A DNA stretch of 64,000 nucleotides from Macrocystis pyrifera (taxonomy: Eukaryota; Sar; Phaeophyceae; Laminariales; Laminariaceae): contig JASSKH010000038.1 in NCBI GenBank assembly GCA_031763025.1, positions 2,273,001 through 2,337,000 of the forward strand, in the 5' to 3' direction. The notes under the pieces are model-generated. The model was not told where the DNA came from. It saw nothing but the letters and a program-made list of their open reading frames with translations, and made no database searches. The translations under genes and the position numbers were made by a program. Below are positions 55,838 to 64,000 of this stretch, in pieces. Numbering within the stretch: the first letter of the stretch is position 1; each line of letters opens with the position of its first letter.

Positions 55838-56370
55838 GCAGCTTGCAAAGTTGAGTATCGATCGATCTGCCGATCGGTTGAACTCACAGCTGACGTGCTT
55901 TCTTAGTTTCTTATAAAATAATAGCTCACAGCTGAAGCGCTTTTTTTTTCAGTTTTTATTTAATCAGTCGAAGCAGAATATTCTCGGAAGAATGAGAGAA
56001 TGTGAGTTTTGTACGTACGTAAGAAGTTCAAGCCAATCAGATGACTGCGGTGATTCATGGTAGCATGAATCATAGCCCTTGGTAAACACACCTTGTCTGG
56101 TACGTAGCCGCAACCTACACGTATCAGCGCGGTGAAGCAGAGGCAGAGCTACAGGTCCAAGGTGTGAGACTAGTTTGAGTTAAAGCAAAGTGCAAACGCA
56201 CGTATTTCATTAGTTTATTTATTTTATTTCTGATTTAAGCAGTCGAACTCACAGCTGACGTATATAATACAGTAAATTAGATAAATAAATAAATTTATGA
56301 AAATAAATACGTCAGCTGTGTGTTCGACTGATTAAGAGTTGATACTCAACTTTGCAAGCAAGCGCAGTTT
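55838..56370. mobile_element. Foldback element with long inverted ends
   Basis: Left end GCTTGCAAAGTTGAGTATC and right end GATACTCAACTTTGCAAGC are inverted repeats. A second inner pair, CAGTCGAACTCACAGCTGAC (about 56238) and GTCAGCTGTGTGTTCGACTG (about 56311), flanks an AAATAAATAAAT core. Parts of this motif also occur near 2047, 15595 and 26480. The ~535-bp element is non-coding; no target duplication was identified. Confidence 0.72.
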
Positions 56371-56859
56371 ATTTTTTTTTTAAATAATATTTTTTTAAAA
56401 AATAACAGGGTGTGTGCACGCTGCTGCTGTGTCTGTCCTACATCAAGAAGAGCAGAAGAGGTCAAGACAACATGTATGTACGATGCTATTGAGATTCGTC
56501 AATACGTACTTTAAGTACGTTAAGACCCCTGCTGCAACATTTACCTATCAATAGGCATGATGAAGTGTAACATATATTATCATACCAGGTACAAACTTTC
56601 CAGTGTCTTGCGTGGCCGGGGGCCCTCACGTGTGAATGTCATAGTAGTTATCCCCTTCTCCCATCATTCATTGCCATACTGTGCCTTACACTTAACATGA
56701 ACTGCTGCTACTAGTAATTTTGGTGGTAATGAGGCGCGACCTCGGTGCCTGCAGTGGTCAAATCTGCGATGTATCATACTGGGCGAATACGGATTATTAT
56801 TACGGTATCCTGAACCAACAAGAACGAACATCTACGTACGTACGCAATATTTAGACGGC
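56371..56859. other. Gene-free stretch
   Basis: AT-rich, with GTACGTAC runs. If the gypsy element that follows had a 5' LTR, it should be about here, but none was recognised. Confidence 0.45.
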
Positions 56860-57700
56860 ATGAGAAGCGTCTCCCCGTGGGCGGTGTCTCCTGGAGCGCC
56901 CGTCGCTCGAGCTCTCCCTCCCCTGGCCTCGGTTTCTCCGATGTCCACCCCCGTTTCGCCGAGATGTGTCCCTGCCGTGATCTGTACTCTGCCCAGGGCG
57001 GGACCCCTGCCCAGGGCGGGACCTGCCGTCATGGCCGGCCGAGTCCCCTTCCCCTCCACAGACGGCAGCGGCAAAGCCCCCGTCCCCGAGGTCACGACCA
57101 GCTCCAAGAGGCAAGTGGTTCCCTCGCGGATTGATGATGTTGCTTCTTCCGCCACGCTTCTTGGCCATTTGACCATGTCCGATGACCGCACCATGCGCGT
57201 GTTCTCTAGTCTTGCTCACACTCGAACATCGGCGGTTGACTCCGCCGCCGCAGCCGCCGCGAAAAAGCACACCGCCGCCCGTTCAACGGGCGTACAAACA
57301 CCTTAGACTGAAAGACATATCTCGCACTTCTGCCATACCTTTTCCCTCTTCGAGCAACCCTTCCGATGCCGCGCAATGACTCACTCGTTTGCGTCTGTAT
57401 TCTCATGATGTGCAACGATGGCAGCCATGAATGCCTTAGTTCTACCGATTGGATCCCCGGTGGGGATTACCCCCTCCAGAAATATTTCGCGCGTCGCCTG
57501 ACAAGCCAACGACCGCCCCCCTCACTACCTTCATGGATGCTTTTTTTGGACGAGTATCGCGCGCCCTCGCTGTCGGAGCCACTGGACCGGAGGCGTTCAT
57601 GCTCTTCCTGAGGTTACTGAGAAGCCACTTCGACCGCACCGACATGGTGGCCAGCTGCATCACAAGTTCCATAATTTTGGCGTGCCTACGGTAGCGGGAC
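56860..57700 (+). pseudogene. Possible gypsy Gag region
   Basis: Two plus-strand frames (56860-57306, Ser/Thr/Pro/Ala rich; 57449-57694, with FMDAFFGRVSRALAVGATGP) lie where gag should be. I see no CCHC knuckle, so this rests on position. Confidence 0.35.
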
Positions 57701-58189
57701 TCCCTTTTGCGATTTTAGCCGTGCATTTCGAGGGGTGGTGTCGGCAGCGACGGCGACTGAGCGTGTTTTGGCACCGGGGGTGGAGGTTGTGTTGGAGGTG
57801 GTATGGATGGCAGTTAACGATCAGTACCCCAGCTTGATGCCCACGCTGTACACGGGAGTTTGGATACGGTATCGAGGCCGTTCGGCACTTTGGACTTTTT
57901 TTTCTGTTTTTTTTTATCCGCCGGCGGATTGGTAAAAATAAAGCTTAAGCTTTGGACGCCATGTGGCTTGCTTTTGAGACCCTCGCGAATAATAAGACAA
58001 CTGCCATCAGTGTCGAAAAATATTTTTCTTCGCCTGCTTCTTCGACGGGTATGCGGTCGTCGGCCCCGTCGGGGCCCCGGCCCGCCAGGAATGGTCGCGG
58101 CCAGGGTCGGACGCTTTCCCAGTCGCATTCGTCGCAGACGGGATCGCGCAATAATCAGCTTGTAATGAGCGTCAATAAGTCCACATCCC

Positions 58190-58560
58190 TGACTGCCTCG
58201 ACCCGTGGCTAGACACCTATTCCAACTGCTGGCCCCTAGAAGAACACCACTACGCTGAAGCTGTTTGCATGTCCATCCAGACCGATGACCCTCCTATCTG
58301 GAGCGGAAGACGCCGTCCTTGCTGGTACTTATGCAAAATTCACCCAGAACCCGGCCATGAAGCAGCACCTATTGAGCACTGGCACCAAAGTTTTCGTCGA
58401 AGCCAGCCCCTTTGACCCCGTGTGGGGCATCGGTCTCCGGGCAGACGACCCCGAGGCTCAAGATCCCTCTTGGTGGCGTGGGGAAAAATTTCTTCGGAAA
58501 GCTCTCTCCGCCGTTCGCGACACTCTTCGCGCAAGTGAGGCCGGGTTGGCACACACCCCC
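58190..58560 (+). pseudogene. NADAR (YbiA-like) domain inside the gypsy polyprotein
   Basis: NADAR proteins are N-glycosidases acting on ADP-ribose-like or riboflavin-pathway substrates; some reverse guanine ADP-ribosylation. The first part reads TYSNCWPLEEHHYAEAV (from about 58216); after a frame change near 58290 it continues GTYAKFTQNPAMKQHLLSTG, VFVEASPFDPVWGIGL and WWRGEKFLRKALSAVRDTLR. These are the typical C-terminal features: a helix with KF-QNP, the EASP-D-WGIG segment and a WRG/AL-VR helix. The N-terminal half is short or partly lost. It ends about 180 bases before the protease frame and in the same direction, so it seems part of the element. The homology call is from memory of the family pattern. 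Confidence 0.72.
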
Positions 58561-58738
58561 CCCCCCCCTCATCAACTATGCACTCCGACCTCGCTCGGCA
58601 GAATTCAGGAGATTTCGCCAACGCCGCCTCGCCCTTTGACCGTGGCCCGCGCATGCCCAGGTCCTCTCTTGGAGTTTTCAACCTGTTGTTCTGCCGCGCC
58701 TGCTGATCACAACCCTAAGGTCTTGTCTGTCGCACCTA

Positions 58739-59062
58739 GTGTCGAACCTCCCTCGCGCTGCCAGAACACGGCCCCTGCCTCGTCGGGGCACCATCACCCT
58801 CGACGACGCCTCTTTTACTACCAAAATCGTGATTCACAGAGGAGCTGGCGTCCTCGCCCCTTTTGGTTGCGTGGCGCTTCCTGACACTGGCTCCCCACAG
58901 ACTTTCGTTCCACGAGACGTTTTGGATCTCATGCTCTCGGTTGGGGCGGCATCCGTCGCGTGCGAGCAGAAATGCGCGCCTCGTTTTTCGGGGGGTTTCG
59001 GCGAATCGGCCCATCTGAAAACTTTGACGAGTGTACGCCTGAGCGTTCAATTTTTTTCGTGA
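58739..59062 (+). pseudogene. Gypsy aspartic protease
   Basis: Processes the polyprotein. ALPDTGSPQTFV at about 58876 holds the catalytic DTGS (58882-58893), preceded by hydrophobic strands. The frame ends soon after, and a flap region is not clear. Confidence 0.72.
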
Positions 59063-59492
59063 AAATGAGCCTACGTGCTCCCTCGCAGTTTGGGTCTGCG
59101 TGGTCCCCCCCTCAGTGATGTAGCATGCAGTACTGCTGGGACGCGACAGCTCGATGTGTTTTAGCAGCCGCTCCTACCGCTCTCCGCCACGTCGATCGTC
59201 TGACCAACGCGTTTTTGGTAAACTAGAGCTAGTTCACCACGCCCCGACAGGCATGTCCGTTTACGCGATCGACCCCGCCGCTTCGGGTGGTGTCTTCCAT
59301 CTACGCTACGAGGGCGCTGCAGACATCACCCTGTCCGACGATCCTCAACTGCGTGCTGTCAACTTGGTTCGCAGCGATGGCTCTCCGTCACTCACTGGAC
59401 ACTACTTGGTCGACATGATGCCCTAGCCCGACCTACCCTCGGTTGAGGAGAAGATCGTCGCCTCCGGACGACAGGTTCTTCCCCTCGTTGGA

Positions 59493-60500
59493 GTGGCGGA
59501 TCTCGAGCCGGGGGATATTCTCGGTGTCGCCTGCGCCCCACTGCTGAGCATCCCGCTGGACGTTTTGCAGCAGAACAACCGCGCCCCCAGCCCTCCCTCC
59601 GGACTATCTGAGGTGTCTCCGGTCTCAGCAGCTACATCCTCCCCCCTCGCGTCTCCAGCCTCGGCCTCGCCTGCACTGCTTGAGCGTTTGAGCCCAGAAC
59701 AGCGAGTTTCGTTCCTGCGCGTCTGGGCGCGTTTGCCGTTCCATCTACGAGCGGTGGCTTTTGATCTTCATGGCACGGACTGGACCCCTGGGGCCACAAC
59801 TGGGGGATGTTCTCTGCGAATTTCCCGACGTTTTCTCGAAGTCCAAGTCGGATTTTGGCTCCTGCTCGTTGATACCTTTCGTGATTTCGGTCCCGGAAGG
59901 AAGCGCTCCGGTCAAGTCCAGGCCGCACCGCATCAATCCCACCCTGGCCAACGGAGTGGATGCCACCTTGGACCAGTACCTCGCGGCAGGACTGATCCAG
60001 CACTCGACCTCTCCGTACTCGAGCCCGCTGGTGGTCATCCCGAAGAGGCGTTCGGATCGCTGTGAACTACAAGAAACTCAACCAGATCAGCAGCCTCAGC
60101 CAGCTGCCTATCGCGTGTGGACAAGTCCTCGACTCCTGGGGAAGGGACGGGTGTTGTCCCTCTTCGATTTGGTATCCTCGTTCCACCAGATTACCGCGCA
60201 CAAGGACATCGTCCCGACGGCATTTTGCACTCCCACGGGCCTCTACAAGTGGCTCGTCATGCACCAAGGTAGCAGCGCGTCGCCCGGCTGGTTCGTCAAA
60301 GGGGTTAACGATGTCATTAAAGGTCTGGCACAGGTGGCGGCCTACCTCGATGATGTGATCGTTTTCGACTATTCTGATCCGACGGCCCAAGTCAAGACGA
60401 AACGAGCCCTCTTCGAACGCCTGTGCAAGCACAACCTCAAGCTCTCCCCCCCGAAGGCTCACCTCGGCGCCACGGACGCAAATTCTGGGCCACTAAATTT
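59493..60500 (+). pseudogene. Gypsy reverse transcriptase
   Basis: Pre-RT sequence (LSPEQRVSFLRVWARLPFHL) in one frame, then from about 59790 LGDVLCEFPDVFSKSKSDFG and AAGLIQHSTSPYSSPLVVIP, a frame change near 60050 (VNYKKLNQISSL), SLFDLVSSFHQI (about 60160; catalytic Asp), TAFCTPTGLYKWLVM, and AAYLDDVIVFD with the YLDD box at 60343-60354. Catalytic residues are still present, but the frame is broken. Confidence 0.92.
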
Positions 60501-60541
60501 CTCCCGCGGGCATACGCCCAAATGCGGAAAAAGTTTCGGCT

Positions 60542-61175
60542 TTGATGAAAATGCCCATGCCCAAGAACCTCAAGCAGGTCCGTGCGCTGATGGGCGGCGT
60601 GGGATATTCTCGCAAATTCCTGCCCGACCTGTCCAAACGGATACGCCCTCTTACCGCTCTTCTCCGGAAGGGGGTTAAGTACGTATTTACCCCGACTATG
60701 GAAGTTATTGTCCGCCAAATCCTCACCGAGCTTGCTGCCCCACCGATTTCGGTCTTCCTTGGCTGGGACGCCGTAGCCGACGGCTCCTGCCCCTTCCACG
60801 TGTACTGCGACGCCTGCATCGACGGCTTTGGTCCCGCGCTCGAACAAGAACAACCGGACGGCTTGGTACGACCCATTGCTTTTATCAGCTGCGCTACCCT
60901 CGATTCTGAGCGGCGCTGGACCCCGCTGGACGTGGAAGCTGGCAGCATTGTATGGGCCATCAAACGACCCCGAGGATACCTATGGGACGAATCTTCGCTT
61001 ATTTTCGACCCACAAAGCGCTTGAGAGCATCGCCAAGTAGGGGACCACACCGCGCGAGTCCAGCGGTGGCTCGAGTTCCTCACCGCCGTCGACTACACCC
61101 TCGAGCACCGCCAGGGCAGCGCCAACGGAAAAGCTGATTTTCTTTCCCGCTTGCCGGAGCCCGCCACAGAACACG
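60542..61175 (+). pseudogene. Gypsy connection and RNase H domains
   Basis: LKQVRALMGGVGYSRKFLPD is the RT connection. HVYCDACIDGFGPALEQEQ (about 60797) has the first RNase H Asp; ERRWTPLDVEAGSIVWAIK has the Glu region. After a break near 61025 the end of the domain follows in another frame, with VDYTLEHRQGSANGKADFLS (about 61090). Confidence 0.9.
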
Positions 61176-62119
61176 ACCGTAGTGGGTCTTTCAGCCTCAC
61201 CCCCGTCGAGGACGGTAGTATCTTGCTCATCCGAGCCTATGGGCTTCGCACTCGCTCTTCGCCGGCCCCTGGTGTCGGTTTGAGTGGGCTGGTGCCCCAC
61301 ACTGAAAGTGCAGTCTTGGGTGGGCTGCCTTTCACCTCTTCGGATTTCCGCGATTTTCGCGCACACGGACCACGTATGAGGATTAACGACCTCTCTGCTC
61401 CTTGGGGGAGATTCGTCGCTCGTGTGTCTGCTTCCATCGCCACCGTCGATTGCCGTCCTAGCTTGAGGGTTTTTGCACCCGCCGCCAACCCCGCTTTCGC
61501 TTCGGTTTTTGCCGTACCCTCCGGGGGCGACCAGGGCTCTGCAGAAGCCCCCACTGCAGCGACGATTGTCGCCCAGCACGCTCCGCTCCATACGAGCACT
61601 CTACAGGGAGAAAATTCCGCTTTGATCGCTGATCCGGCCGCGTCTGCCCATCAGCCGCCTGGCAACCCGGGGCCTCTGAATATCTTGCCGCCTTCAAGCC
61701 GCATCTCCACTCGTACGCGCCGACGAACAGCAACTGCCGCTGGCCCTGCGCCGTCTGTTGTTGATTATGGGTTCGGGCCCGGCGGGGCCCCTAGACCATC
61801 CGTCCGACGTGCTATTACCTCGCTGCTAGCCCCACGGCCGCGACCAACCGCACCCGTCGTTATGACCCCGGCTCCTACCGCCTCGTCGATCCCGACGGTA
61901 CCCATCCCGTCCGACCCCGACCGCGCCGAGCCCGTGGAAACTCCTCTTTTACGGCTTCCGCCGCCAATTGACGCACCACCCGTCACCATGACCGACTTGG
62001 ACGCCCTCGGCGCAGCTGCCGAAATTCAGTTCGGTGATTCCGCAGCGCGCTATTCGCACGCCGACTGGGCTCGGGAACAACAGGCCGACCCGCGTGCAAC
62101 GCCGCCATGCGCTACATAG
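61176..62119 (+). pseudogene. Long proline/alanine-rich linker of the gypsy polyprotein
   Basis: About 315 residues, rich in Pro, Ala, Thr and Ser, with no domain. It is intact, although both neighbours are broken. Its length between RNase H and integrase is unusual for gypsy elements. Confidence 0.6.
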
Positions 62120-62122
62120 CCC

Positions 62123-62685
62123 TTGGCCGGCCGGAAGTTTTGCCCGCCGACTTTTTGTCGTGTTTCCCTTCCCACTAGCGCCCTACCTTTTCGGAAGTTC
62201 TGGAGCTGGCTAACAAAGGCCGCTTACACGCCACCGACGCGGACATCGTTCTACTCGTCCGACAACCGTCCCCCCCCCTTGCGTCGGACACGCAACACCC
62301 GGTGGGTCGTATGGCCTATCTATTGAACGACGAGCCTGTTTGCGTGTATGTGCCGCTGCTCATGCGCCCCTAGGTCATGCAGGCTTGTCACTCCGCAACT
62401 TCCTACCACCTAGCAACCGCGCACACCCTACGTATGCGTACGCTCAAACGTTTCTATTGGTGGACCGGTATGAGCATCTGCACCCGGTGGGGGGTACGCA
62501 ACTGCTTGAAGTGCCAAGCACAGAAAACATCGCGGCAAACGGTCCGGTGGCCTACCATCACGTTGCCTTTGCCAGAAGGGCCCGGCATCGCCATCAGCAC
62601 CGACCATTTCGGCCCTCTCCCGGTGACGCCTCGAGGAAATACCTACATCTTGCTTTTCACTGATCGTTTCAGCCGCCGAGGATAG
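62123..62685 (+). pseudogene. Gypsy integrase, N-terminal part only
   Basis: LLNDEPVCVYVPLLMRP, then a stop, then LKRFYWWTGMSICTRW and NCLKCQAQK (second half of an HHCC zinc finger), and STDHFGPLPVTPRGNTYILL (about 62599) with the first catalytic Asp. It breaks off near 62685 after TDRFSRRG. The corresponding rest of the core survives in the copy at 9.3-9.8 kb. Confidence 0.88.
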
Positions 62686-63294
62686 CTGATTTTCGCTTCT
62701 TGGCTGCACTCGATTATTTTTTTTTCTTGTCGTTTTCCAGGACTTTGGGGGGGTGTTTTTTTTACTTCTTGACGTTTTCCAAGTTTCGGGTCGGGATTTT
62801 TCTGCTCGGTGTGTTCCTGGTTTGTTTGTTTGTTTGTTTTTCTGGGCTGGGTTGGGGATGGTTTTTGCGTATTTCGTCCTGCCTACCCCCCCGCTCAGTG
62901 TGGGGGCTGGTCTGGGTAATCGGGCCACTCATGTGTGGTACAGGAAGCGTTTCCAGAGTTGTAGGCTGGGTTGGGTGGTTCTTCGCGTCTTCCGTGTTAT
63001 TTTTCTTCTCGTTTTTGGTATTCACTTTTCGCTTTCCCATTAAACTTCCTCGCCCTCCCCCCCGTTGCGGGTGGCATGGCGATTGCTTTCGTTGACGATT
63101 TATTCCTGCCCCTTAGGGCTAGGCCTTCCTTTCTTTCTCTTTTCTTGACGTTCTTTGTCGGCTTCGTTGCCTCGCCGTGCAGAGGTGTGGGAGTGGGTGT
63201 TGAGGAGCCGCATCTTCGATGTGCTAGTTCGTGGAATCGGGGTTTCCATGAATTTCCCATTATTCTGCATATACGGCTCATCAGAGTGGGCTAG
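62686..63294 (+). other. Gypsy 3' untranslated region and polypurine tract
   Basis: T-rich sequence with CTGGTCTGGGTAATCGGGCC, GAGGTGTGGGAGTGGGTGTT and CCGCATCTTCGATGTG, as in the inverted copy at 44.1-44.6 kb. The polypurine tract is CAGAGTGGG at about 63282-63290. Confidence 0.78.
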
Positions 63295-63492
63295 TGTTAT
63301 GATACTGCCTCGAATGAGGCTGAAGGCCGGTAATTACCTGGGTTCAAGTATTGGGATCGTCTTTGTAGTACTTGGGAGGCGTATCGTAGATGGAACACCT
63401 GGGGTTTTCCAAGCGAGGCACGAGCTTGGCTCTCAGTCTCCGCGTGCACGAAAGGAATAAAGCCGCTCTTCTTCTAACTCTCAGCAAACAAC
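63295..63492 (+). mobile_element. Probable 3' LTR of the gypsy element
   Basis: It starts TGTTATGATACTGCC, contains AATAAAG (about 63457) and is set to end at CAAACAACA. Similarity to the 44-kb copy continues to about 63520, so the real end may lie there. Confidence 0.6.
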
Positions 63493-63520
63493 ACACGTGA
63501 GTACCAACGAGTACCGACGT

Positions 63521-64000
63521 AATAGGAAAAGCTGTCCAGGGATACAAAGTGTCCCGACCTGATCATAACACCGTCGTTGTTAGAATTTCCGACTTCATTT
63601 GTTCCCTAGACCGCAAGGAAACGGGGATGGTAGAGAAAATCCCCTCCCTTGTGCTATGTGCCCAACCTCGCCATCAGGTCAGGCAAGGGTAATAATGTAC
63701 ACCTAGGAGCGGATCACGACTCTGACATCAGAATGTTCCAGTTCCTTCGGTGTTGTTACCATTGACAAATCATCTGTGCCAAAATGACCTTCTTTACGGA
63801 TATTAAATTTTTATAAATAAATAGTGCGCTCTCCCGAACCGAGTTTTTGTCTGGACAACTATTAATATCTGACTGAGAAACTTTACCCCACCCTAATCGG
63901 TCAAGCGCGATCGAGTGCCGTGGTGTGCAGAAAAGAACAAGTGCGGGAATGCAGTGGGAAAAAAAGTAGGAGGCAACGCGAACCTTTACTCCTCTGTGCG
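63521..64000. other. Gene-free stretch
   Basis: No exon recognised. Confidence 0.45.

Larger units (their letters stand above)
56860..63492 (+). mobile_element. Ty3/gypsy element with NADAR domain, degraded and internally deleted
   Basis: Order: possible gag, NADAR domain, aspartic protease, reverse transcriptase, RNase H, proline-rich linker, integrase zinc finger and start of the integrase core, then 3' UTR, polypurine tract and LTR. Order PR-RT-RH-IN places it in Ty3/gypsy. Many frameshifts break it. The integrase core stops near 62685, where sequence jumps to the 3' UTR. The same family is present at 8830-12671 (integrase to LTR) and 43945-44632 (3' end). Confidence 0.85.

Noticed and set aside
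56832-57270. Gly/Arg-rich minus-strand frames of 120-139 residues
   Set aside because: Antisense to the GC-rich gag-like region; composition follows the opposite strand.
60493-61591. Minus-strand frames of ~200 residues in the gypsy pol region
   Set aside because: Shadows of the plus-strand RT, RNase H and linker coding sequence.

Overview
The window looks like a gene-poor, repeat-saturated nuclear segment of a eukaryote. Only two host protein genes can be modelled. Both are on the minus strand, are built from exons with GT-AG introns, and have reading phases that agree across the junctions. Tandem T1/BTB (KCTD-like) proteins, ankyrin genes, CCCTAA-type interstitial telomeric runs and this mix of transposons suggest a photosynthetic stramenopile, most likely a brown alga. 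That placement is an inference from gene style, not an identification.

Layout. At 2.3-5.0 kb a perfect 10-bp tandem array lies next to a KCTD-like gene (two T1 domains, two introns). At 5.5-12.7 kb there are palindromic Tc1/mariner-type MITEs, a tRNA-derived SINE, a 730-bp hAT-like element with a perfect 8-bp target duplication, and the degraded 3' half of a Ty3/gypsy element (integrase, C-terminal region, 3' UTR, polypurine tract, LTR). At 15.5-18.8 kb there is a small non-coding LTR element and other dispersed repeats. At 19.7-25.55 kb lies a degraded but nearly complete non-LTR retrotransposon with tandem 5' monomers, an ORF1-like frame, an APE endonuclease and a reverse transcriptase; it ends in a poly(C) run. 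At 26-39 kb there are trinucleotide-rich repeats and many short elements that also end in poly(C), some inserted head to tail. At 40-47 kb there are more MITEs, minisatellites and a gypsy 3' end. At 47.7-55.2 kb lies a three-exon ankyrin gene whose introns hold MITEs and SINEs. At 55.8-63.5 kb there is a foldback element and a second gypsy element that appears to carry a NADAR (YbiA-like) domain upstream of its protease.

Main result. A LINE (19.69-25.55 kb), its 5'-truncated copies and a ~500-bp non-autonomous family share a 3' end that terminates in GAGTAC plus poly(C). The short family also shares the first ~45 nt of the LINE, including a small hairpin that is retained in all three copies. 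Nearly every 5' junction that can be read lies directly behind another C tract. This suggests a retrotransposon system that inserts into C homopolymers and lays down a new C homopolymer each time, building nested same-direction clusters such as 33.03-34.34 kb. The second notable item is the NADAR domain inside a gypsy polyprotein.

No rRNA, tRNA or CRISPR locus was seen. Coordinates of repeat edges are read by eye and may be off by a few bases.
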